From positions 5,581 to 69,580 of the forward strand of contig CAYFWF010000043.1 in assembly GCA_964346815.1 (NCBI GenBank): 64,000 nucleotides of DNA. The letters are read 5' to 3'. Under the pieces are notes generated by a model. That model did no database searches and had not been told where the DNA came from. It worked only from the letters and a program-made list of their open reading frames with translations. Source of the DNA: CAYFWF01 sp964346815. GTDB taxonomy: Bacteria; Acidobacteriota; Aminicenantia; Aminicenantales; Aminicenantaceae. A program made the position numbers and the translations under genes. How positions within the stretch are numbered: position 1 is the stretch's first letter; each line of letters opens with the position of its first letter. Positions 24,950-33,760 of this stretch are shown in pieces.

Positions 24950-27111
24950 GATGGAATCTGAATGATGAACATCGCTCCATTTGGTTTATTATCTTCAATC
25001 TCGATGGAGCCGTTGTGTTCGCTGATGACTTGGTTAACTATGGCTAAACCCAAACCTGTCCCTCTTTTTTTCGTTGAATAGTGAGGATGGAAGAGTTTGT
25101 CCCGTTCCTCTTGAGGAATACCTGGTCCAAAGTCTGCGATTTCTATTCTGACCCTCTGCTGGGTTTTGTCAAAGGATGTGCGAATTCTGATTTTCCCAGT
25201 TTTGTTCATTGCGTCAATTGCATTGTCAATGAGATTTATAAAAACACGCCTCATTTGATCGGGATCGATCAAAAGGGGGGAAGGAATCTCTGCCGAAAAT
25301 TGAGTCTCAAACTCAATCTCTGAGAAGATTCCGGTAAAGAGAGATATTGTTTGTTTGATAATATCATGCAGGTCGGCCGAGCGAAGACGAATAGTCGGCA
25401 TCCGAGCAAAACTCGAGAATTCGTCCACTAGGGATTTGATGGTACGGGCTTCCTGAACGATGGTATTGGCGCCTTCCTCGATAATTTCACTGGATTTTCT
25501 CTTGTTCATCCTCAAGTTCTTGATGATCCTTTCGGCAGAGAGCTGGATCGGAGTCAGAGGATTTTTAATCTCATGGGCGACACGCTGTGCTATCTCCTTC
25601 CAGGCTGCGATCTTTTGGGCCTTGATGAGCTGAGTCAGGTTGTCCAGAACAACGATCATTCCCGAAAATTCGCTGTTTGTTTGATACAATGGAGAGAGAG
25701 TAAGAGCCACTGTGACACTCTGGCCGTCGAGATTTATATTTATTTCTTTATCAGAAAGTTTATGTCTTTTCTGAAGTCCGCGCATGATGTACTCCAGTAT
25801 TTCTCCATATTGATCGCCATTAAGCACCTCTTCATAACTTTTTCCTATAAGATTTTTTTCTTCCAGATCGAGCATTGCCAGGGCAGATGGATTGACTGTT
25901 GTGATGACTCCATCAGCATCCAAAGTGATAACACCGGTGGTGATGTTATTCAAGATAGTCTCGATGTACTGCTTTCTTGCCTCTAACTCTGAGGTCTTTT
26001 GTGCAATGTTGTGTTGGCTGTCCTTGAGATCAGAGATCATCTGATTGAAAGAATCGATCAGAATTCCCAGCTCATCGGAAGCAGGATCTTCTACCCGGAC
26101 ATTCAAGTTTCCTTTTGAGACTTCCTTGGTTGCATGAGCCAACTTTTCTATCGGCACGGTTATTCCTTTGGCCAGGTGAAAGCCGATCCAGCTGGCTGCG
26201 AAGATGATCAGAAGAGTGATGAAAATGAGCGTGATAAAATAGAATGCCTTGACTGGGTTTTTCTGAATTTTCAGTTGACTGTATCTCTGAACATAGGCCG
26301 AGATATTGTTGATCTTTTCTGCGTAATTTTGAGGAAGAAATTTGCCCGTTAGTACTAAAACTTTCCCTCCCTCCGGGATGGTGAACGAGATGCCACGACG
26401 GATCATCTCTCCATTGCCCATGGGATCGATGCTTCTGAATGTTTCTCCCAGATGAGCAATCCTGACACGGTTCTTTCTGACATCGCTATAATCTTGAAAA
26501 GGAAGGTCTGGATTTAGATAGGTAAACAATTCCTCGTCATCTAAAAATATTCCGATTTCATCCAACTTGTATTCTGTCAGCTTGTTGCGGACAAACTCCA
26601 TCAATGGAAGCCTGTGGTCGAGGTCTATCAGGTCTTGATTTTGTATAGCCCGACTGAGCTGCTTCGCGTAATGGAGAGTGACCTCCTCGCTGCTGATGTA
26701 AAATCCATCTGCGAGGCTTTTGGTATCATCCAAGATTCGATCGATGGGAGTCTTGAACCAGGTTTCGATGTTTCGGCTGATCAGGTCGCTCGCGAAAAAG
26801 AAAAGAAGAAGAGTCGGGATGAGAGAGAGGGCAATGAAGAAGAGGAGAAGCTTGGTTTTGAAGCGCGCTCCAAGGACTTTTCTTTTTCTCTCCAGATAGA
26901 GTTTTGCCAAATTTCTCCCCAGGACGAAGAGAAGGATAAGAAACATCAAAAGAACGATGATTTGGAGGAATGTCAAGAGTATATTCGTGAAGGAAGTGGG
27001 AGAGAATTCTTGGGCTTCTCTGATAAAGAATTCTATGGTGAAAAACAGGATAATAAGAAAGATGATGAGAGCAGCGACAACGCGCGGCCCTTTCTTTTTT
27101 GGATCTGCCAT
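24946..27111 (-). CDS. NtrY-like membrane sensor histidine kinase
   Basis: 721 residues. Membrane segments at about 11-31, 42-68, 86-108 and 287-309 bound a periplasmic loop of about 170 residues. They are followed by HAMP (311-363), PAS (380-490), a HisKA domain with the phospho-acceptor His513 in V-A-H-E-I-K-N-P-L-T-P, and a HATPase domain (about 610-720, with D-F-G-P-G-I-P and G-T-G-L-G-L-A). The layout matches NtrY, the partner of NtrX. It overlaps the regulator gene by four bases, and lies 15 bp after the rodZ-like gene. Confidence 0.92.
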   Translation of the reverse strand: MADPKKKGPRVVAALIIFLIILFFTIEFFIREAQEFSPTSFTNILLTFLQIIVLLMFLILLFVLGRNLAKLYLERKRKVLGARFKTKLLLFFIALSLIPTLLLFFFASDLISRNIETWFKTPIDRILDDTKSLADGFYISSEEVTLHYAKQLSRAIQNQDLIDLDHRLPLMEFVRNKLTEYKLDEIGIFLDDEELFTYLNPDLPFQDYSDVRKNRVRIAHLGETFRSIDPMGNGEMIRRGISFTIPEGGKVLVLTGKFLPQNYAEKINNISAYVQRYSQLKIQKNPVKAFYFITLIFITLLIIFAASWIGFHLAKGITVPIEKLAHATKEVSKGNLNVRVEDPASDELGILIDSFNQMISDLKDSQHNIAQKTSELEARKQYIETILNNITTGVITLDADGVITTVNPSALAMLDLEEKNLIGKSYEEVLNGDQYGEILEYIMRGLQKRHKLSDKEININLDGQSVTVALTLSPLYQTNSEFSGMIVVLDNLTQLIKAQKIAAWKEIAQRVAHEIKNPLTPIQLSAERIIKNLRMNKRKSSEIIEEGANTIVQEARTIKSLVDEFSSFARMPTIRLRSADLHDIIKQTISLFTGIFSEIEFETQFSAEIPSPLLIDPDQMRRVFINLIDNAIDAMNKTGKIRIRTSFDKTQQRVRIEIADFGPGIPQEERDKLFHPHYSTKKRGTGLGLAIVNQVISEHNGSIEIEDNKPNGAMFIIQIPS

Positions 27112-27126
27112 GTTTATTAGTGATAG

Positions 27127-27906
27127 CTATTCGTCTTCTTCCTCTGTTTCTGATTGGCCCGTGTCTTGAAGAAATTCATGAAAGTTATCGAGGTTTATCA
27201 GAATATCTTTTACTACGGCGCCAGTATCCCCCAGCTTTTTTCCTTCTTTTCCATTTATGGAATAAACGATCCCTCCAGCGTTACCGAAATGGAGCAGGAA
27301 TCCTTCGAGAGCCTTGAACTCAAGATGGGTTCCTGGAGATTTGATTCCGGAGTACTGGAGTTCTCCATCTGCATAGATCTCCATCCACGTTTCTTGTTGA
27401 ACTGTGATGTCGAGGATCAATTCATCTTGTTTTTTTTCCGTCTCATCCTGAGTGATGGGAGGAGAGACGGCAGTTTTTTTTGGAACTTGAAGTTGGGGTT
27501 TTTGGCTCGGCAGAGAGGGAGAGGTTTCTCTATTTTGAAGAATAAAATAAAGAACTATGATCAATGTTACTGTGAAAACTAAAATCAATACAGCGATCAG
27601 CAGAAAATTTTTCTTTCTGGGGGCTTCTTCCTCTTCGATTCTCTCTTTTTTCTCTTCTTGTCCCTCCTCCTGTGCCTGAAGACTTTCCAGATAGGTGTTT
27701 AGAATGCTTTGTTCATCTAAACCCAAATATTTTGCATAAGACCGTATGATTCCTCGGGTGAAAAATTTCTCCGGCATCATATCGAGCCGGTCTTCCTCTA
27801 AAGCCCTTAAAAACCTCATGTTTATTTTGGTCTGATCTGCGATTTCCTTGAGGGAAATGCTTCTCAGTTCGCGTTCTCTCTTGAGTTCCTGCCCGATGGA
27901 AGCCAT
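27127..27906 (-). CDS. RodZ-like HTH membrane protein
   Basis: 259 residues: N-terminal HTH_25 domain (L-K-R-E-R-E-L-R-S-I-S-L-K-E-I-A, about 6-70), a charged linker, one membrane helix (about 101-123), a Pro/Ser-rich stretch and a C-terminal DUF4115-like beta domain (Q-E-T-W-M-E-I-Y-A-D-G, about 168-245). RodZ links MreB to the membrane in cell-shape control. The gene is first in a unit with the NtrY/NtrX pair, so shape and envelope sensing may be co-expressed; that link is inference. Confidence 0.8.
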   Translation of the reverse strand: MASIGQELKRERELRSISLKEIADQTKINMRFLRALEEDRLDMMPEKFFTRGIIRSYAKYLGLDEQSILNTYLESLQAQEEGQEEKKERIEEEEAPRKKNFLLIAVLILVFTVTLIIVLYFILQNRETSPSLPSQKPQLQVPKKTAVSPPITQDETEKKQDELILDITVQQETWMEIYADGELQYSGIKSPGTHLEFKALEGFLLHFGNAGGIVYSINGKEGKKLGDTGAVVKDILINLDNFHEFLQDTGQSETEEEDE

Positions 27907-28024
27907 TTTCTCGAATTGTAGGATAAGAAGTCTTTAAAGTCAATCTGACAGAACTCTACTGCCCTCTGGAGCCGTTGCCTTTAAGACTGATTAATCGCTC
28001 CAATCGGTTGATAGAACCCTGCCT

Positions 28025-28095
28025 TGTTTGGACGGGCGTTAAGGCGAGCTCTATTGGAAGGCAGGCGAGGCGGTTCTCCTCCCAGGTTGACCCTT
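28025..28095. repeat. Diverged dispersed repeat, copy 1
   Basis: By eye this aligns with 39577-39652 over about 75 bases, sharing the elements TTTGG-CGG-CGT-AA-GC-AGCT, GGCAGG, GCGA-GCGGTTC-CTCC and GTTGAC in the same order, with small gaps and roughly 70 percent identity. It lies just before the endonuclease V gene and explains why an apparent N-terminal extension of that frame looks unlike protein. Confidence 0.4.
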
Positions 28096-28122
28096 GGCAG
28101 ATCAGCCTATATATTGAATGAA

Positions 28123-28782
28123 GTGGGAAGCATATTCGATTTAAAAAAGGCAGCAAGATTCCAGCAAGTGTTGTCTCAACGAGTGAGCCTCACATCTGAC
28201 TTAGACAGAATCCAAACCATAGGAGGGGCAGATTCCAATTACGATAGGGTGAGAGGTCTCATCGGTGTGGTTGTGGCAGTCTTAAGTTTTCCGGAATTTG
28301 AACTGATCGAGATGGTCAGAGAGATACAGAAGGTATGTATTCCTTACATGCCCGGATATCTATGCTACAGAGAAGGGCCTGCAATTATCAAGGCCTTTCG
28401 AAAGCTGGAGATGGAACCCGATGTCACCCTTATTGATGGGAATGGTATCGCTCATCCGAGAAGAATGGGCTTGGCCTCTTACGTCGGTGTCCTCCTGGAT
28501 ATCCCGACCATCGGATGTGCAAAATCCCCATGTTTTTCCTATCAGCTTCCCTATTTTGAGAGAGGTTCCTTCAGTCTTTACAATAATGACGAAGGTGAAA
28601 AAGTGGGATACTGCCTCCGAACGCGCTTTTCAGTCAAGCCAATTTTTGTATCTCCGGGACACAGGATGGATTTTGATTACGCCCGGAATCTAGTGCTGGA
28701 ATGCTCCAGGTACAGAATTCCTGAGCCGTTAAGGATAGCCCATCGTCTGGCAAAGGACATCTTCTCGTCAGAAGACCGTTAG
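28123..28782 (+). CDS. nfi: Endonuclease V (deoxyinosine 3'-endonuclease)
   Basis: About 219 residues from GTG 28123. The frame is open from TTG 28024, but that upstream part overlaps a dispersed repeat and the family starts near L-K-K-A-A-R-F-Q-Q. Active-site motifs are present: G-G-A-D (first Asp), Y-M-P-G-Y-L-C-Y-R-E-G (Glu), I-D-G-N-G-I-A-H-P-R-R-M-G (Asp) and I-G-C-A-K-S. The enzyme cuts one base 3' of hypoxanthine from adenine deamination. It is transcribed opposite to both neighbours. The start is uncertain because no good ribosome site is seen. Confidence 0.88.
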   Translation: MGSIFDLKKAARFQQVLSQRVSLTSDLDRIQTIGGADSNYDRVRGLIGVVVAVLSFPEFELIEMVREIQKVCIPYMPGYLCYREGPAIIKAFRKLEMEPDVTLIDGNGIAHPRRMGLASYVGVLLDIPTIGCAKSPCFSYQLPYFERGSFSLYNNDEGEKVGYCLRTRFSVKPIFVSPGHRMDFDYARNLVLECSRYRIPEPLRIAHRLAKDIFSSEDR

Positions 28783-29678
28783 GCTTTCAAGAATTTCGCG
28801 AGCGAACTCATGCTCCCAAAAAAGCCGATGACCGCTCCTGATAAAATGAGAGCGATACTTTGAGAGAGCGAGAGATAGCGGAAGCTGATGAGTTCACTAA
28901 GGATACCCAAAGATGAACCAAGATATATCGGAAAGAGCTTTATGACGATGAACAAGAAAAGGAGGGAGAGAATTCCCCCCAAAGCTCCCAAGAGAATTCC
29001 TTCCGCCAGAAAAGGCACTCTTATGAATGTGTTCGTTCCCCCCACCAGCCGCAGGATTTCAATCTCTTCTTTCCGGGCGAGAACGTTAAGTTTAATAACA
29101 TTGGAAACGATGAAAAAGGAAGCGAGGACAAGAATGCCTCCAAGAAAGAAACCCACAGCCCTAGCTAATCTGCTCAGGCTCTGCATTCTTTCCACCCAAT
29201 CCTTGTTGAACTGAACGTCTTCGATGCCTTTCATCTCCTTCATTTTATCGAGAAAGGGTTGGGTTTCTGCGTAAGTAAAATCCTTTTCACTCAGAGTGAC
29301 TTCAAAAGAGGTCGGAAAGGGATTGGTCTTAAGATTATCAACAATTTCTTCGAGCTCAGGAAATTTATTTAGGAAGTTTTGCATTGCCTGATCTGAGCTG
29401 ACAAATTTGACTCCGGTCACAAGAGAAAACTTTTTTATTTCTTGTTCAATGGTCGCTCTATCGGATCCTTCCAGATTTTTTTCTAGGAAAAAAACCACTA
29501 CCATGTCTTTCGAGAGCTGTCGGGCTGTGTACTGAAGATTATTTGAAAGAGAAACAAAAATCCCGACAATGAGGAAAGAGAGGCATATAATCGTAATTGA
29601 AAAGATATTCCGTGCTCTGAACTGCCAAAGGTTGTTCAAAGTTTCTTTCTGAAAATATTTGATTTTTTGAAAAATCAA
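28779..29678 (-). CDS. ftsX: Cell-division membrane protein FtsX
   Basis: 299 residues: cytoplasmic N-terminus, membrane helix (about 27-47), an extracytoplasmic domain of about 120 residues, then three C-terminal membrane segments (about 170-295), the standard FtsX topology. FtsX with FtsE regulates peptidoglycan hydrolases at the septum. It overlaps ftsE by four bases. Its stop overlaps the 3' end of the convergent endonuclease V gene by four bases. Confidence 0.93.
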   Translation of the reverse strand: MIFQKIKYFQKETLNNLWQFRARNIFSITIICLSFLIVGIFVSLSNNLQYTARQLSKDMVVVFFLEKNLEGSDRATIEQEIKKFSLVTGVKFVSSDQAMQNFLNKFPELEEIVDNLKTNPFPTSFEVTLSEKDFTYAETQPFLDKMKEMKGIEDVQFNKDWVERMQSLSRLARAVGFFLGGILVLASFFIVSNVIKLNVLARKEEIEILRLVGGTNTFIRVPFLAEGILLGALGGILSLLFLFIVIKLFPIYLGSSLGILSELISFRYLSLSQSIALILSGAVIGFFGSMSSLAKFLKA

Positions 29679-30340
29679 ATGGTTTCCTCTCTTAAAAGCT
29701 TTCCTTTGTAAAGGAAGAATATTTTTTTTCCGAAGTGTCGGATCAGTTCTCTATCGTGAGTGCATATGATAACAGTTGCCCCTTTTTTGTTTATCTCAGT
29801 GAAAAGACTCATAATTTCGAAGGCGAGTTCAGTATCAAGGTTTCCTGTCGGTTCATCAGCGAGAATGATCTTTGGATTGTTGACCACAGCGCGCGCTATA
29901 GCGACCCTCTGTTGTTCTCCGTAGGAAAGATGAGAAGGATATTCCCACATCTTGTGGTTGAGATTGACCATTCTCAGTGCGTTAAAAACCCTCCTTCGCA
30001 CTTCTTTTCTGGAGAATCCTAACACCTGAAGTACGACTGCGACGTTATCGAAAACCCGTTTGTGGAAGAGCAGGCGGAAATCCTGGAACACGATGCCCAT
30101 AGTTCGTCGCAACCGGAATATTTTATGATCGGAGATTCGCAGAATATTTCTGCCGTCAACGATGATCTGGCCATGAGTGGGAAAGATTTGACGAAATATT
30201 ATTTTCAGGAGGGTTGTTTTTCCAGACCCGCTCGGGCCCGTGACGAAACAAAAATCTCCTTGATTGACATCGAGAGTGATGTCTTTCAGTGCCCAATCAG
30301 GCTTCTGGTACTGTTTCCAAATATGATAGAGCTCGATCAT
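29675..30340 (-). CDS. ftsE: Cell-division ABC ATPase FtsE
   Basis: 221 residues with a complete ABC ATPase: Walker A G-P-S-G-S-G-K-T-T (about 36-44), Q-loop F-Q-D-F-R-L, the FtsE-typical signature L-S-Y-G-E-Q-Q-R-V-A-I-A-R-A, Walker B I-I-L-A-D-E-P-T-G-N-L-D, and His in I-C-T-H-D. It energises FtsX at the division site. Its likely promoter lies about 250 bases upstream. Confidence 0.94.
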   Translation of the reverse strand: MIELYHIWKQYQKPDWALKDITLDVNQGDFCFVTGPSGSGKTTLLKIIFRQIFPTHGQIIVDGRNILRISDHKIFRLRRTMGIVFQDFRLLFHKRVFDNVAVVLQVLGFSRKEVRRRVFNALRMVNLNHKMWEYPSHLSYGEQQRVAIARAVVNNPKIILADEPTGNLDTELAFEIMSLFTEINKKGATVIICTHDRELIRHFGKKIFFLYKGKLLREETI

Positions 30341-30744
30341 CCATTTCTCCTTTTCAGCTCTCCATGCTCTTCCAGGGAGTTATCATCATAAGCTGTTCCA
30401 CTGCCTTCCGACCCGACATTCTGCATACATCCTGGAAGATATGAAAACAGAGAGAAGTGGAGGAATGGAGATGTGTCAAAAAGGAAACCACTGGACAACC
30501 AGAGCCTCATATCTTTATCCTGACGTGCATTGAAGTCCACTCGTGTCGTGGTTTTAAAGGCCTCGGATTTCATCAGTTGAGGGAAAATTATAGCACATCG
30601 ATATCTGCAATCAAACACAGCGAAGGTGGGACAACGACACCTTCTAATAAGGGATATCGCCATTCGTAAATGATCATATTGCCCAATTTATTAGGATTGT
30701 TTTATTCACAAAGAATGTGAGAGAAGTCGGAACATCATGAAAGA
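30341..30744. other. 404-base intergenic region upstream of ftsE
   Basis: Lies between ftsE and the small membrane-protein pair. I find no credible gene in any frame. It holds a strong candidate minus-strand promoter (30587-30614), which gives ftsE a leader of about 240 bases. No known riboswitch or hairpin-plus-U terminator was recognised. Confidence 0.5.
30587..30614 (-). promoter_or_regulatory. Candidate ftsEX promoter
   Basis: Minus strand: TTGATT (30614-30609), a 16-base spacer ending in TGC (extended -10), and a perfect TATAAT (30592-30587). It points at ftsE-ftsX. Confidence 0.55.
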
Positions 30745-30924
30745 TTAAGGAATAAAAAGGTACATGAACCATCCGAAAAGCAGAGCGCCAACGACCATAA
30801 TTAGGAAAAGAGAGATGAAATATCGGATCCTGGCTTTTCGCTCGGTTCTGCGGATAAGAGAAAGCACAAGGCAAACAAACACGGAATAGACGATCAAAGA
30901 AACAAGATGACTCTTTAAAATCAT
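30745..30924 (-). CDS. Small two-helix membrane protein
   Basis: 59 residues from my own translation. ATG at 30924 overlaps the TGA of the upstream DUF6677-like gene (ATGA). There are two hydrophobic helices (about 5-24 and 34-57) separated by a basic loop R-R-T-E-R-K-A-R-I-R, which predicts both ends outside and the loop in the cytoplasm. The exact overlap and clean two-helix pattern support a real gene. No family is recognised; by position it may be a partner of the DUF6677-like protein. Confidence 0.6.
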   Translation of the reverse strand: MILKSHLVSLIVYSVFVCLVLSLIRRTERKARIRYFISLFLIMVVGALLFGWFMYLFIP

Positions 30925-31289
30925 TTTTTCTTTCCCAAGGCGATATCCAGAGCGTCAAGGGCGACGAGATAATTCAAAAGTCCGGCTCCGGCGATATACG
31001 CGGTGCCAAATTCAAAGGTTGTGCTTTTTAGGTTGCCTAAACCGAAACTGAATATTTTGGCAAGGAAGTAATAGGCGCCTATTCCGAGATCAGAGAAAAA
31101 GGCAAGAATGGTCAGTGGGTTTTCAGTCTGGAAAGAGTAGATTCTTCCCTCCAAAAAAAGTCCGAGAAGAAACATGCAGGTTATACTGAGAAAAAAAATG
31201 AGCCCTCTCCAGTATTTTTTTAGAAAGACATGTCCCAGGCCAGGAAGGAACCATCCCAGAACAAGACTTATGTATGATCTCAGCGTCAT
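30921..31289 (-). CDS. DUF6677-like membrane protein
   Basis: 122 residues, membrane protein with about four segments. It starts with L-G-W-F-L-P-G-L-G-H-V-F-L-K-K-Y-W-R-G-L (a motif also seen in TM2-like proteins) and ends G-A-G-L-L-N-Y-L-V-A-L-D-A-L-D-I-A, the pattern of DUF6677, a family I associate with Acidobacteriota-like genomes. Function unknown. It is coupled to the following 59-residue membrane protein. Confidence 0.7.
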   Translation of the reverse strand: MTLRSYISLVLGWFLPGLGHVFLKKYWRGLIFFLSITCMFLLGLFLEGRIYSFQTENPLTILAFFSDLGIGAYYFLAKIFSFGLGNLKSTTFEFGTAYIAGAGLLNYLVALDALDIALGKKK

Positions 31290-31401
31290 TTTTTTGATTA
31301 AGAATAATAATTGAAAAGATGAACCAAATCAAGTAAAAAGCTCAAAAAATCCCTTCATATACAGGTTTATTTATTAAATTGTTTTCATTATCATGGTTGC
31401 T

Positions 31402-32235
31402 ATGCCAGAGCTGCCTGAAGTGGAGACTATTGTTAGGCATCTTTCTAAACAACTCAACGGCCTAAAAATCATTTCCGGAAAACTCCTCAACTCACAGATA
31501 TGTAAGGATGAAAAAGCCGCGGATCCAGGAGCTATTGAAGGATTTAGAGTCAAAGGTATCCGTCGACGGGGAAAGGTGATACTGATCGACTTGGAGGGAA
31601 ATGTAACCATTCTTTTCCATTTGGGTATGACCGGTCAACTTTTCCTCACTTCGCCATGCGGTCCCATAGACCGACACACCCATTTCAAGCTCAGCTTTTT
31701 AAGCTACCCATATGAGCTACGTTTCCGGGATGTCCGGAGGTTTGGTTGTCTTGCATTTGTACCAACCGATGAATTTTTACTGAATCGAAGGCTCAAGCGA
31801 TTAGGTCCTGAGCCTCTTGAGGTGAAGTTTCCAGAATTTGTTTCTCAATTTTATGGACGCCGGGCAAGGTTGAAGAGCCTTCTTTTGGACCAGAGTGTTC
31901 TTGCAGGGATTGGTAACATCTATGCAGATGAGATTCTCTTTCGAGCTAAGCTTCATCCCAGTTTTCCAGCTTATTTGCTTCAAAAATCACATCTAGAGCG
32001 TTTGTGGAAAGCTGTAAGGGAAGTTCTGCTACAAGCCATAAAATATAAAGGCTCGACAATCCGCAATTATGTGAATGCAGAAAACCTTCCGGGAGAATTC
32101 CAATCCTTTCATCGGGTTTACGGAAAAGAGAACCAACCCTGTTCGATATGCGAGACAAGGATCGAACGCATCAAGATAGACGCAAGAAGCACCTATTTTT
32201 GTCCCCATTGTCAGGACCTTGGGATAAAAGACTGA
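31402..32235 (+). CDS. mutM: Formamidopyrimidine-DNA glycosylase (MutM/Fpg)
   Basis: 277 residues. The start must be ATG 31402, not 31393, because the catalytic residue is Pro2 (M-P-E-L-P-E-V-E). Further marks are Glu3, Lys in R-R-G-K-V, the H2TH region with A-G-I-G-N-I-Y-A-D-E, and a C-terminal four-Cys zinc finger (C-S-I-C and C-P-H-C). It removes 8-oxoguanine and formamidopyrimidines and nicks the strand. It stands alone and is convergent with gdh. Confidence 0.95.
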   Translation: MPELPEVETIVRHLSKQLNGLKIISGKLLNSQICKDEKAADPGAIEGFRVKGIRRRGKVILIDLEGNVTILFHLGMTGQLFLTSPCGPIDRHTHFKLSFLSYPYELRFRDVRRFGCLAFVPTDEFLLNRRLKRLGPEPLEVKFPEFVSQFYGRRARLKSLLLDQSVLAGIGNIYADEILFRAKLHPSFPAYLLQKSHLERLWKAVREVLLQAIKYKGSTIRNYVNAENLPGEFQSFHRVYGKENQPCSICETRIERIKIDARSTYFCPHCQDLGIKD

Positions 32236-32283
32236 TCCTGGAATATACAGGCTGAAAAATAAAGTTTTCCCCTGCTTCTGAGC

Positions 32284-32309
32284 CTGGCGGGCCAGCTGTC
32301 AGGTGACAG
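32284..32309. repeat. Two abutting short palindromes between mutM and gdh
   Basis: CTGGC-GG-GCCAG (32284-32295) is followed directly by CTGTCA-GG-TGACAG (32296-32309). Both arms are perfect and each has GG at its centre. They lie in a convergent intergenic space; without U-runs a classical terminator is not proven. Confidence 0.4.
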
Positions 32310-32349
32310 TAAACAAGCGCGAAAAGAAAAGTTTTGACACGCAGATGAT

Positions 32350-33594
32350 TTAAGGAAAAACTCCCCTGTACCTGTAGACCTCAGCTATTCGATCGATGGC
32401 CACAATATAAGCTGCACAACGGAAACTGACATTTCTCTCTGTGGCCTCTGCCCAGACTTCTTTGAAGGCCTTGACCATCTTTCGTTCCAATTCTGCATTG
32501 ACCTGTTCTGCTTCCCAATAGAGACCGCTTATAGCTTGAACCCATTCCAGGTGGCTCACTACTACGCCTCCAGCATTGGCCAAAATATCAGGAACGACGC
32601 GGATTTTTCTTGACCGCAAAATGTCGTCTGCTTCTGGGGTAGTGGGCCCGTTAGCCCCTTCTATTACATATCTGGCTTTAATTTTGTCAGCGTTTTTTCG
32701 GTGGATTTGATTTTCCAGGGCTGCAGGGATCAAGACATCGACATCTTGAAAAAGAACGTCATCTCTTTCGATCTGCTTGCCAGGATGTTTGATGACACAT
32801 GCGTGCTTTTCTACGCAATCGATAAGGCCGGGAATGTCCAGTCCATCTGGATCGACCAAAGCCCCGGATTCGTCAGAGGCAGCAACGATCTTGGCACCCA
32901 TTTGAGAGAGGAACAGGGCAGCGTGTCCCCCCACATTTCCAAAACCCTGAATGGCGATTTTGGCTCCATTCAGACTCTTATTCTCTGCTTTAAACAATTC
33001 TCTGACGATAAGTGAAACTCCTTTGCCTGTCGCTTCTTTTCTTCCCTTCGAACCGCCGAGAATCTCCGGCTTTCCGGTGACGATGCTCGGCTCTGTATAG
33101 CCTTTGAACATGGAAAAGGTGTCCATGATCCAAGCCATGGTCTTTGAAGTGGTGTAGACATCTGGAGCGGGAATATCGATATGGGGACCCAAAATAGGCA
33201 TTATCTCGCTCGTGTATCTTCGGGTAAGCCTTTCCAATTCGCCTTCGCTCATATCTTTCGGGCTGCAGACTATGCCCCCCTTAGCTCCTCCATAAGGAAG
33301 ATCCAGGAGGGAACATTTCCATGTCATCCAGGCTGCGAGTGCAGTGACTTCATCCTCTGTGACTCCAGGATGATATCGAACTCCTCCCTTGGCCGGACCC
33401 TTTGCGTTGTTGTACTGACATCTATATCCAGTGAAGACCTTTACCCGCCCACTATCCATTTTGATGGGAATGGATACCTTTAAAATTCTCATGGGCTTGT
33501 CCAATATTTTTAGCAGGTTAGGATCCAACTGTATTTCCTTTGCCGCTTTATAGAGCTGTTTTCGGGCTTTTTGTGCAATCGATTCTTCAATCAT
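32350..33594 (-). CDS. Glutamate dehydrogenase (Glu/Leu/Phe/Val dehydrogenase family)
   Basis: 414 residues from ATG 33594 (AGGAGG four bases upstream); a longer frame to 33633 lacks support. The substrate and catalytic region reads G-P-A-K-G-G-V-R-Y-H-P and L-D-L-P-Y-G-G-A-K-G-G-I; the dinucleotide fold has I-A-I-Q-G-F-G-N-V-G-G. Length fits the 410-430-residue hexameric GDHs of anaerobes. It oxidatively deaminates glutamate to 2-oxoglutarate, the entry point for amino-acid fermentation, and could feed the 2-oxoacid oxidoreductase at 40.3 kb. Its promoter appears to overlap that of the divergent oxygen-defence operon. Confidence 0.93.
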   Translation of the reverse strand: MIEESIAQKARKQLYKAAKEIQLDPNLLKILDKPMRILKVSIPIKMDSGRVKVFTGYRCQYNNAKGPAKGGVRYHPGVTEDEVTALAAWMTWKCSLLDLPYGGAKGGIVCSPKDMSEGELERLTRRYTSEIMPILGPHIDIPAPDVYTTSKTMAWIMDTFSMFKGYTEPSIVTGKPEILGGSKGRKEATGKGVSLIVRELFKAENKSLNGAKIAIQGFGNVGGHAALFLSQMGAKIVAASDESGALVDPDGLDIPGLIDCVEKHACVIKHPGKQIERDDVLFQDVDVLIPAALENQIHRKNADKIKARYVIEGANGPTTPEADDILRSRKIRVVPDILANAGGVVVSHLEWVQAISGLYWEAEQVNAELERKMVKAFKEVWAEATERNVSFRCAAYIVAIDRIAEVYRYRGVFP

Positions 33595-33728
33595 CTTCCC
33601 TCCTGATCTGTGAAGGAGATAGATTTTCTCCATCGCAGAGCTCCTCTCTCCTCGCTTGTATGCCTCTGAAGGGCTTCATCCTCGGCCTGCCTCACGCTCT
33701 CGAAACTGCCGTTAAGAGAGAGTCCCTT

Positions 33729-33757
33729 ATTCTTGTCACGAAATGATTGCAAGTCAA
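33729..33757 (-). promoter_or_regulatory. Candidate gdh promoter
   Basis: Minus strand: TTGACT (33757-33752), a 17-base spacer, AAGAAT (33734-33729). The leader to ATG 33594 would be about 125 bases. It overlaps the divergent promoter at 33747-33775. Confidence 0.4.
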
Positions 33758-33760
33758 TGA
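33744..33760. promoter_or_regulatory. Candidate operator palindrome in the divergent gdh/oxygen-defence control region
   Basis: TGATTG-CAAGT-CAATGA: 17 bases, five of six arm positions symmetrical, lying across the -35 boxes of both divergent promoters. No regulator gene is adjacent, so the binding protein is unknown. Confidence 0.35.

Noticed and set aside
28024..28122. N-terminal extension of endonuclease V from TTG 28024
   Set aside because: The stretch aligns with an intergenic repeat, has no family similarity, and the conserved protein starts near 28123.
30337..30663. 108-residue frame on the minus strand upstream of ftsE
   Set aside because: Composition is not protein-like, it overlaps a promoter, and it has no ribosome site.
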